Below, piece after piece: positions 13,236 through 19,404 of a stretch of DNA of 19,404 nt. The stretch is taken from the NCBI GenBank assembly GCA_947258735.1, contig CAMYJJ010000027.1, positions 1-19,404 of the forward strand. Direction: 5' to 3'. This DNA is from Thermodesulfovibrionia bacterium (lineage in GTDB: Bacteria; Nitrospirota; Thermodesulfovibrionia; UBA6902). The stretch's first letter is position 1, and every line of letters begins with the position of its first letter. The notes under the pieces were generated by a model, which worked only from the letters and a program-made list of their open reading frames with translations, had not been told where the DNA came from and did no database searches. A program made the translations under genes and the position numbers.

Positions 13236-13618
13236 ATATGGGCAGTAGGGACGGCTTTAGTGTTTCTTCAACCTACATACCTTTTTGAGATTGTAGACTT
13301 TATCTAATTAGATTCATAATTGATGGAGTGAAGATTCTGAAGATAACATCATGAAGTCTTCTGAACATCCTAAGTACTTAGATAACTGATTTCACATATC
13401 TATCTTCATGATCGATGTGTTAATGATTATCAATAAATATCTACTACAAACGATTCTGTAGTGATGCTGAATCACTGACTTCGCCTGGAAAGAGTGATAT
13501 GCACCTATTCCGGGGAAACCTCTTATAGTAATAGAGTGAGAGGTGTAAAGAATATTATCCGTGATGAGAATTTCATTGATTACTGACACCTCATATTATA
13601 ATGCCGCAAAATCGACTA
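13236..13618. other. 383-nt AT-rich spacer with clustered stem-loops
   Basis: No convincing protein gene. Several short perfect stems occur between 13443 and 13545: ACTACA/TGTAGT, AGTGAT/ATCACT with a second AGTGAT that can compete for the same partner, and CACCT/AGGTG around an inner CCTCT/AGAGG. No known riboswitch class is recognised. It lies downstream of both the + strand HARP gene and the - strand microprotein gene. Confidence 0.5.
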
Positions 13619-13768
13619 TTAATGGAATTGAATATTGTGTTTTATGCGGAACGATGATTCATTGACATGCTGTATTAATATATACCTTTCCCTGAGAGGC
13701 AATTCGAAATACAGAGGGCTTTCCATTAAGATTGTGATAATTTCACTTATTGTTTTTTTCGATCTCAT
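13619..13768 (-). CDS. 49-aa microprotein with strong ribosome binding site
   Basis: A 49-residue ORF: ATG at 13768-13766, TAA at 13621-13619. AAAGGAGG (13780-13773 on this strand) is 4 nt before the ATG, one of the best Shine-Dalgarno matches in the window. The product begins MRSKKTISEIITILMESPLY and continues FELPLRERYILIQHVNES, which reads as amphipathic helices around an SPLYFELPLRER core, ending in a basic His/Lys tail. There is no signal peptide. A sigma-54-like promoter and tandem dyad sites lie upstream on the same strand. The + strand frame opposite (TTG 13635-13847) has no ribosome binding site and is taken as its shadow. Function unknown; a small regulatory or partner-binding protein is possible. 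Confidence 0.68.
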   Translation of the reverse strand: MRSKKTISEIITILMESPLYFELPLRERYILIQHVNESSFRIKHNIQFH

Positions 13769-13772
13769 GGTA

Positions 13773-13780
13773 CCTCCTTT
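13773..13780 (-). promoter_or_regulatory. Shine-Dalgarno of the 49-aa gene
   Basis: AAAGGAGG read on the minus strand, followed by TACC and the ATG. It is what separates this short frame from chance ORFs in the spacer. Confidence 0.75.
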
Positions 13781-13838
13781 CTTACAAAAGCTTCTTTTTA
13801 AAATGATCTATTTTCTCTCTTGTTCTTTATTACTGCAT

Positions 13839-13855
13839 TGCAACTGATATGCCAG
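13839..13855 (-). promoter_or_regulatory. Sigma-54 (-24/-12) promoter upstream of the 49-aa gene
   Basis: Minus-strand sequence CTGGCATATCAGTTGCA matches the sigma-54 consensus YTGGCACGRNNNTTGCW at the key TGGCA and TTGCA positions, with the exact 10-nt distance between the GG and GC doublets. The predicted start is about 13828, giving a leader of about 60 nt before the ATG at 13768. RpoN promoters need an activator bound upstream, and two suitable sites are present. Confidence 0.65.
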
Positions 13856-13906
13856 GCAAAAAAGCTTATATTCATAGCAGTTGCTAATATGCTTTCGATG
13901 ACATTC

Positions 13907-13922
13907 TGAAAAATATTTCATG
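13907..13922. promoter_or_regulatory. Dyad-symmetric activator-type site, proximal copy
   Basis: TGAAAAATATTTCA (13907-13920) is a TGAAA-N4-TTTCA dyad followed by TG. Relative to the predicted sigma-54 start it covers about -79 to -94. It matches the distal copy over 16 nt with one mismatch. Confidence 0.55.
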
Positions 13923-13938
13923 ATAAATTCACATACTG

Positions 13939-13954
13939 TGAAACATATTTCATG
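13939..13954. promoter_or_regulatory. Dyad-symmetric activator-type site, distal copy
   Basis: TGAAACATATTTCA (13939-13952) is the second TGAAA-N4-TTTCA dyad, again followed by TG, about -111 to -126 from the predicted start. The 32-bp period is close to three helical turns, so the two sites lie on one face of the DNA, the usual layout of an enhancer for a sigma-54 activator. Confidence 0.55.
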
Positions 13955-14019
13955 GTTGCTCCATAAGTTAGTAGATATACTGTTCTGGACTGGTGATTAG
14001 CTGAAGAGGAATGCATATA

Positions 14020-15891
14020 TCAGAAGTTATAGGTGAATTCGAATTTAACGTAGCTTGCAGTTTCTCCCGAGAGAGGACCGAAAGCATCACCGGCACGGAA
14101 TAAGGACCCTATCATTTCGAGCTCAACGTGCTTCCACTCCTCGATACCAATTACAACATCCCACTCCTGTCCGATGTCCCTATCCTCTCCGAGAGGATCC
14201 ACCTTGATAGATGCATCTCGAAGATAATCCGCCTTCTTGTCCTGCCGGTACCTATGATACAGGAATTCCAGCGAACTGTTCTCTAAAAAACGGAAGCCCA
14301 GAGAGACCGTGAGTATGTGAAGGTTTGACAGCTCCGGCTCCAGAAGTTCTCCATAATATTTGAAGCTGTTGACACCCCGGAATTTGGCGCTGTTGTCCTG
14401 GAGTCCTGTTTGTCGAAAAGCTCGGTCCGTCTTATCATCAGGGTCGCTGTCACCTGTACCAAAGGCATATCCAAGAGTAACATTCTGCAACCACTCCCAT
14501 CTGGTCTGCCAGGTTACACCGGCATCAATTGCCGTGCCTCTCACATCAATCATGTCCACGGAGTCTACAACGCTTTTCTCACTATCTATTGAGTCATAGT
14601 CGATAACAGACTCCTCTCCCCAGACAATCGCCGTATCAAGCCAGTAGTGAAAACGTCCCAGGGGACGGTATTTCCACCTGCCGAGCATCCGTGCACCAAT
14701 CCAGGTCAGGTCGGCATCACTCCTGTCCCTCCTGTCTCTCTTGATAATATCATTCTCTGACTCTGTATGCGAATGGTCGTGTTCATGAAGAAAGAATACC
14801 TCTGCCCGCTGTTTTTTGGCCCGGCGCCAGGTGAGGTTGGCGAGTAGGCGCAGAATGTCGTCATCTTCCGGATCGATAAAAACCTCGTCTGTAGATCTTG
14901 GCGCAAGCTCTTCTGCCACGGCAAAGTGCAAATGCCATTTATCTTTATCATAGTGAATGCTTAAGGCATCAAGGTCCTCGTCCCACCACCATTCCCTCTT
15001 GTCATCAAAATTCTGACTCCCGACCTGGACTCTGAGGGGGCTATTGAATACAGTATCCCAGTAAACCCATGTCTCGCCGCGCTTTACGTCGAATCTATCG
15101 GCGCTCCGGTCACCATCTTCGGCATATATCTCAGCATTGTAAAATGGTTTTAATTCGACGAAAAGAGCAACATTATCGCGCAGCTCATGGAGCATTTCTA
15201 TCTCAAGTTCCTGGTTCAGGCTCCATGTGTCGTCTTCAGCATCATCTTCCAGCTCAAAGTCCTTGCGGTATGCAGTGGAGACAGCATATTCTCCCCCGAT
15301 AGTCAGTGGCTTCCCAAATAATGTAATCGACAATTGGTCTTCAGGGCGCTTATCATCGGGACGGTAGGTTAACTGACGGGCGGAGTGCGCCTGGTCTATC
15401 CTGGGGGATTGCCTGATTGAGTTTCTCATATCCATCCTGCCGGAAAGGACTTCGCTGGACGCAGGGAGGATACCGGCACCGTTGGCAATCCCATTGGATA
15501 CTTCTTCTCCATAGACTTCCTCATCACTGTACATCAATACAACGTGCTTCTCGTTTATCGATGACTGAATGATTAGTGCACCGGGGAGCTGCAGGGCAAG
15601 ATACTCAAGAGCGCTGTTCGCCTCTTTGTAGGTGTTGAACTGTCCAAGCCGTATGGTGTAGTATGCCTTTATTTTTTCTATCCTGAGATATGTGCGGTTC
15701 CCTGCATCTAATCTCCGGCCCAGATCGGTAACGTGCTGCAGGGCACGATTTTTCTGTAAAAAACTGGCGGCCTGGATCGTATAAATTAATTCTGAAGCAC
15801 CTGAAATAAGGGGGGTCGACAGGGAAATGCAGAGTGCCAGTAATGTCAGAAACAGGGGCGGCAGTTTTATTTTTCTTGAATAAGATGTCAT
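14020..15891 (-). CDS. SPOR-domain outer membrane beta-barrel, alginate-export-like
   Basis: A 623-residue protein with a signal peptide (about 1-32), a SPOR domain (about 35-108: LIYTIQAASF at its start, AYYTIRLGQFNTYKEA in the middle), a linker of about 75 residues, then from about 187 a long alternating polar/aromatic region typical of an outer membrane barrel ending in FEFTYNF with the terminal Phe used for barrel insertion. The barrel resembles the AlgE alginate-export family (segments such as VQVGSQNFDDKREWWWDEDL). SPOR domains bind glycan strands of peptidoglycan, so the fusion would anchor the pore to the wall. It starts 38 nt after the tandem-kinase gene, most likely one operon. No clear Shine-Dalgarno. 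Substrate unknown; a polysaccharide is the likely cargo. Confidence 0.82.
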   Translation of the reverse strand: MTSYSRKIKLPPLFLTLLALCISLSTPLISGASELIYTIQAASFLQKNRALQHVTDLGRRLDAGNRTYLRIEKIKAYYTIRLGQFNTYKEANSALEYLALQLPGALIIQSSINEKHVVLMYSDEEVYGEEVSNGIANGAGILPASSEVLSGRMDMRNSIRQSPRIDQAHSARQLTYRPDDKRPEDQLSITLFGKPLTIGGEYAVSTAYRKDFELEDDAEDDTWSLNQELEIEMLHELRDNVALFVELKPFYNAEIYAEDGDRSADRFDVKRGETWVYWDTVFNSPLRVQVGSQNFDDKREWWWDEDLDALSIHYDKDKWHLHFAVAEELAPRSTDEVFIDPEDDDILRLLANLTWRRAKKQRAEVFFLHEHDHSHTESENDIIKRDRRDRSDADLTWIGARMLGRWKYRPLGRFHYWLDTAIVWGEESVIDYDSIDSEKSVVDSVDMIDVRGTAIDAGVTWQTRWEWLQNVTLGYAFGTGDSDPDDKTDRAFRQTGLQDNSAKFRGVNSFKYYGELLEPELSNLHILTVSLGFRFLENSSLEFLYHRYRQDKKADYLRDASIKVDPLGEDRDIGQEWDVVIGIEEWKHVELEMIGSLFRAGDAFGPLSGETASYVKFEFTYNF

Positions 15892-15929
15892 ATATAGAGG
15901 TTACCATGCGCGTTTCTTCATGATTTGGA

Positions 15930-18251
15930 TCACTGGAATGCAAGGTTTCTGTCTGATCCACTCGTTTGAACATTTAACCGTTGCTCACACAGTTCCAGTA
16001 GCGACTCAGTAAAAGGGCGCCGCTCAGGAAACTGCGTGCTGATTGAAATGTGCCGTGCTAATGTAAGAGTTGTATAAATGTCTATCGCGGTACCAGAAGT
16101 GCCGCCTGAAAGCTCCAGGTATCTTTCTTTAAATGCCAGTTCCCTTTCCTCCAGTGCCCTGGGATTTCCAAACATGCGGATACTCTGTTCAGTAATATGC
16201 CCGAGAAAATTGCCGACGTCCAGCGAGGGGTCACCGGCACAATGGAGATCTAAATCGACAATAAATAAACCAGATCCGTCCACAATAATCTGATCAGGAT
16301 AAAAATCTCTATGGATGCCGAGCGGTGCAGGACTGGAAACTGAAGTGCTGCACCTACGGCAGGCGTCCATAATAAACTCGAGACGCCGGGACCACTCAGA
16401 CATTAACCGGGCAACTCCCTCCAACCTCTCACGAAGTATGCGCAATTCATCGGCGACCGTATGATACCTGAGAGCCGGAATATCCGAAGTGTGGATCTTG
16501 AACGCAGCTTCTGCAGCCCGTTTCATAAGCGCAATTCCCATCGAACCGGGCAGCAGCTCAGTAAGGACCGTTCCGGGAACTTTATGCTGAATCCACATGT
16601 TCAATTCAGGAATCACACCGACAGGTTTTGGCACAGAAATTCCATCCCTGTTATCTGCTCCAAAACCTGAATGATAAAATACATTGTTAAGATGAAATGT
16701 CGAGAGATCAAGACCTTTTCGGCGTGCCTTGCCAATCAGTGTAATTTGCTTTTCCGGACGGTCGGGACTGCTTAATAGGACGTCATATTCAATCAGGCAC
16801 CGGCGTCCGGGCTTATGGCGCGTGACACGAACATGTCTGAGATGAAGTTTGCTCCCGAATGGTGCTCCATCGAAGAACAGACGTTCCAGAGCAGGCTCCA
16901 TCACCTTCGGGTTCATGGCCTGTGAAATGAAGGGCATCGTCGGGTCCTGTCCGGCTCCCAGGGGATCGTTGATTGAGACGGGAGAGGAGATCCTCCTTGG
17001 CAAAACTGCACAATTCTGACCATTGATATTCTTTTTCAGGAATGGACGTTGAATCATTTCTTCCACCCTGTCCAGTATCATTTCTATTTTCTCTGCCCAG
17101 TCCGGTTCACAGATGCGGAAGGGGTGATGAATGAGCTGAAATAGGTTTACTGCAAGCGCCTCCTGTATATTCGTAATGGTTTCGTCATCCACTCTCCAGC
17201 GAATGAGGTGTGCAATAAAATTGCCCAGATCCGATCTCTGGTCTCCCATCACTGCCTCGTCCAGGTCCACGATTCCAACTCGTCCCCTGGTCCACAAAAC
17301 CTGCTTTGCATAAAAATCCCCGTGGATTATTCCGTGCCGGGGGCTTTCATTAAGAAGCCATGAGCGGAGGTTGGCTGCGAGTTGCTGAGCACGCGCCTTG
17401 AGATGAGGGCAGAGAAAATCAATTCGATCAGCAAGTGCAGTGATTGCAGCCGCTTCAGCTGCACGTGTTCTCTTTGCCAGTCCACGGGGGTGTTGATCAT
17501 GAAGCTCAGCCAGCGCTGATCCTGTTTCTATAACTGCAGGGACTATGCTTTTGTGAGACATTATCATTTCAGAAAGCAGTTCTCCCTGAAGCCACTCATA
17601 TCCCACTATACCGTATTTTTGCATAGATCCGAGAAAACGGGGAACTCTCAGCATGTTCCGGGACTCAACTGCACCGATTGTGCTCAGCACTGACCTGTAG
17701 TCCCTGATTTTATGGAACTTGATAAGTGCCTTTGTATCGCCATCAATCGCAAGGCTGGCAACAAACCTTCTTTCAGGTTTGTAGGCTATAGACCTGAGTT
17801 CTGTCCTCTGGCTGCCTGAGATGCCGGGTACGATGTTTTCCTTAAGTTCCTGAAGAAACTGTGGATCATTGACTTTATGAAGCCTCCTGATTTTGGCATC
17901 ATTCGGGAAGAACGATACCACAACTGCATGATCTTTAAGAATAACGTAAGAGTGTTCCGCTGAATTTACCCGTGACTTCCGGTTATAGGCCTTGGCCAGC
18001 TTAGTCTCAGCATCCCGGGAATAGGTCTTGGCATATACACCCATTGTGCCATTGCCGGTTTCCAGCTGATAGGAGACGAGACAGTTTGTTCCGGGCTTAT
18101 ATCTGATGTACCGTAGATATGCGGCTGTTATCTTCGTATCGGGTAAATTAGCCTGCAGCCTGTCTGCGAACGCCTCTGGATCGAGGAGTATCGCCAGGCC
18201 AGGCAAGGCCCTGTCACGACGGACAATCTGTGCATTATCAGTAGACAGCAT
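15930..18251 (-). CDS. Tandem APH-fold phosphotransferase (two kinase domains)
   Basis: A 773-residue cytosolic protein with two aminoglycoside-phosphotransferase/choline-kinase-like domains. The first has the catalytic loop HGDFYAKQ (His310, Asp312) and the metal motif VDLDEA (Asp329, Asp331). The second has HRDFYPDQ (His657, Asp659) and VDLDLH (Asp676, Asp678). In both loops the usual Asn after the catalytic Asp is Gln (317 and 664). N-lobe-like YKPG/HKPG strands occur three times (about 50-60, 166-176, 488-498), so an extra N-lobe seems to sit at the front. The start overlaps the ABC gene by 14 nt. Such kinases often phosphorylate sugars or other small alcohols; antibiotic resistance is not suggested. 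Sugar-kinase activity for the adjacent export locus is inferred. Confidence 0.8.
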   Translation of the reverse strand: MLSTDNAQIVRRDRALPGLAILLDPEAFADRLQANLPDTKITAAYLRYIRYKPGTNCLVSYQLETGNGTMGVYAKTYSRDAETKLAKAYNRKSRVNSAEHSYVILKDHAVVVSFFPNDAKIRRLHKVNDPQFLQELKENIVPGISGSQRTELRSIAYKPERRFVASLAIDGDTKALIKFHKIRDYRSVLSTIGAVESRNMLRVPRFLGSMQKYGIVGYEWLQGELLSEMIMSHKSIVPAVIETGSALAELHDQHPRGLAKRTRAAEAAAITALADRIDFLCPHLKARAQQLAANLRSWLLNESPRHGIIHGDFYAKQVLWTRGRVGIVDLDEAVMGDQRSDLGNFIAHLIRWRVDDETITNIQEALAVNLFQLIHHPFRICEPDWAEKIEMILDRVEEMIQRPFLKKNINGQNCAVLPRRISSPVSINDPLGAGQDPTMPFISQAMNPKVMEPALERLFFDGAPFGSKLHLRHVRVTRHKPGRRCLIEYDVLLSSPDRPEKQITLIGKARRKGLDLSTFHLNNVFYHSGFGADNRDGISVPKPVGVIPELNMWIQHKVPGTVLTELLPGSMGIALMKRAAEAAFKIHTSDIPALRYHTVADELRILRERLEGVARLMSEWSRRLEFIMDACRRCSTSVSSPAPLGIHRDFYPDQIIVDGSGLFIVDLDLHCAGDPSLDVGNFLGHITEQSIRMFGNPRALEERELAFKERYLELSGGTSGTAIDIYTTLTLARHISISTQFPERRPFTESLLELCEQRLNVQTSGSDRNLAFQ

Positions 18252-19404
18252 GGGGTCTCACTTTTCGTATACCACTATTTCGTGCATTGGCCTGAATAGT
18301 GAACAGGTCTGCATACCTCCCATGGAGGCGCATAAGCTCTTCATGGGTTCCCGCCTCACAAATCAGACCACGTTCTATATAGAGAATGCGGTCAGCTCGC
18401 GATGAAAAGCTCATATCATGTGTAATAATGAAGGTAGTGTGTCCCTCTGACAGGCTAATGAGAGCGTCGCTCACTTCCTGCTCATTTTCACTGTCAAGGC
18501 CGGTGGTGGGCTCATCAAGGATAAGAATCGGTGCATTCCGTATTGCCGCCCGCGCAATGGCAATGCGCTGCCGCTGACCATGGGAGAGGGTGGCTCCCCG
18601 TTCACCCAGTTCGGTATCGTACCCCTGAGGAAGGGCCTGAATGAACTCATGGGCATTGGCGAGAATAGCTGCAGACTGAATTTCGTCGAGAGATGCATTG
18701 GGTGCGCCGTGGGCAATATTGTCGCGGACGCTTGCTGAAAACAGAACATTGTCCTGAAGTACCATGCTTATCTGCGATCGCAGTGATGAAATCGTATATT
18801 TGCTGATATCCTGCCCGTCTATCATAACCACTCCCTGCCCGGGGTCGTAGAGACGCATGATCAGGCTGACAATCGTTGATTTTCCCGCTCCCGATGGCCC
18901 TACAAGAGCGATCTTCTCACCTGGCCTTGCCTCAAAGTCGATATTCTCAAGAACATTGAATGCAGACTCATAGGAAAAACTGACCTTATCAAATCGAACA
19001 GACCCCTCAAATGCCGGGGCTGCCACCGCGTCCGGCATATCACGGATCTCCGGCACGGTCTCAAGGACATCCAGTATCCGGTCTCCTGCTGCGGATGCCT
19101 TTGCAAGACGTCCTGTATATTTTGCAAAGTCACGTATTGGCTTGAATGAGGTCTTCAGGTACGCCAGAAACACAAGCAGATCACCGGGAGTGAGTTCACG
19201 GCTCACCACCAGCTGCGCGCCGTACAGTACAACCAGTGCCGTTGCCAGTGCTATGAGCACATCAACGGAACGCTCCAGATTGGCGGACAGTCTCTTGGCC
19301 TGTACCCCTTCTTTAAGGCTCTTCTGGTTCTGACTCGAAAAATTGATGAACAAATCCTGATCGGCGACAACATCAAGATCACGCTCGTCCGCGTTCGCGG
19401 AAAC
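18238..19404 (-). CDS. ABC exporter, fused membrane/ATPase subunit (N-terminus outside window)
   Basis: The frame is open to the right edge, so the gene is 5' truncated by the window. The visible part starts in the last cytoplasmic loop and two membrane helices of an MsbA-type half transporter (ALATALVVLYGAQLVVS region), then a full nucleotide-binding domain: Walker A GPSGAGKST, Q-loop SMVLQDN, signature LSHGQRQRIAIARA (His in place of the second usual Gly), Walker B ILILDEPTTGLD and H-loop ITHD. It is likely an inner-membrane exporter of a lipid, lipid-linked sugar or peptide. Its stop overlaps the kinase gene start by 14 nt, so the two are translationally coupled. The family is too broad to name the substrate. 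Confidence 0.9.
   Translation of the reverse strand, partial: VSANADERDLDVVADQDLFINFSSQNQKSLKEGVQAKRLSANLERSVDVLIALATALVVLYGAQLVVSRELTPGDLLVFLAYLKTSFKPIRDFAKYTGRLAKASAAGDRILDVLETVPEIRDMPDAVAAPAFEGSVRFDKVSFSYESAFNVLENIDFEARPGEKIALVGPSGAGKSTIVSLIMRLYDPGQGVVMIDGQDISKYTISSLRSQISMVLQDNVLFSASVRDNIAHGAPNASLDEIQSAAILANAHEFIQALPQGYDTELGERGATLSHGQRQRIAIARAAIRNAPILILDEPTTGLDSENEQEVSDALISLSEGHTTFIITHDMSFSSRADRILYIERGLICEAGTHEELMRLHGRYADLFTIQANARNSGIRKVRPHAVY

Noticed and set aside
13392..13589. 65-residue minus-strand frame below the microprotein
   Set aside because: GTG start without a Shine-Dalgarno, no domain-like pattern, and it covers the stem-loop cluster.
13635..13847. 70-residue + strand frame, hydrophobic
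   Set aside because: Starts at TTG without a ribosome binding site and lies opposite the 49-aa minus-strand frame, which has strong signals.
15930..18251. Aminoglycoside resistance gene
   Set aside because: The fold is APH-like but the tandem layout, Gln in the catalytic loops and the export-locus context point to an endogenous small-molecule kinase.
1..19404. tRNA or rRNA genes, CRISPR arrays, IS elements, prophage genes
   Set aside because: None seen: no cloverleaf, no regularly spaced repeat array, no transposase or integrase motif in any frame.

Overview
The window is an ordinary bacterial chromosome segment with moderate GC, dense genes on both strands and AT-rich spacers. No rRNA, tRNA, CRISPR array or transposase was seen. 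The combination of an RnfDGEAB ion pump, proA-nadD-rsfS, a LapA/LapB-like TPR protein and a protein-only RNase P of the Aquifex (HARP) type suggests a Gram-negative anaerobe. Nitrospirota (Thermodesulfovibrio-like) is my first guess and Desulfobacterota a second. This is inferred from gene content only.

Layout. (1) 1-3531, + strand: the 3' part of an rnf operon, rnfD (partial)-rnfG-rnfE-rnfA-rnfB, coding a membrane ferredoxin:NAD+ oxidoreductase/ion pump. RnfG overlaps both RnfD and RnfE by 4 nt, and a perfect hairpin separates rnfA from rnfB. RnfE lacks one of the four cysteines expected to hold the intramembrane Fe-S centre. (2) 3580-5115: an unknown two-TM protein, then AT-rich spacers around a 68-aa four-cysteine protein with strong expression signals. 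(3) 5116-8556, - strand: an EEP-family lipoprotein, then an AlkD-like DNA glycosylase gene followed 9 nt later by a short-type alpha-glucan phosphorylase. (4) 8840-13235, + strand: proA, nadD, rsfS, a LapA-TPR-zinc-ribbon protein, and a HARP-type PIN ribonuclease that overlaps it by 41 nt. Small inverted repeats flank nadD. (5) 13236-14019: a spacer that contains a 49-aa ORF on the - strand. It has a near-perfect Shine-Dalgarno, a sigma-54-like promoter and two dyad-symmetric sites 32 bp apart upstream, laid out like an enhancer. (6) 14020-19404, - strand: an exporter ABC subunit (partial), a tandem-kinase protein overlapping it by 14 nt, and a SPOR-beta-barrel (alginate-export-like) outer membrane protein. 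This looks like part of a polysaccharide or glycolipid synthesis/export locus running in from beyond the right edge.

How the parts work together: the Rnf genes link reduced ferredoxin to NAD+ and an ion gradient. The proA-to-HARP block is a housekeeping operon (proline, NAD, ribosome silencing, envelope homeostasis, probably tRNA 5' maturation). The right-hand block is likely envelope or exopolysaccharide machinery, with a probably sigma-54-controlled microprotein next to it. The items most worth follow-up are the sigma-54/enhancer/microprotein unit, the HARP-LapAB overlap, the RnfE cysteine loss, the SPOR-barrel fusion with the tandem kinase, and the missing canonical rsfS start codon at the expected distance from its Shine-Dalgarno.
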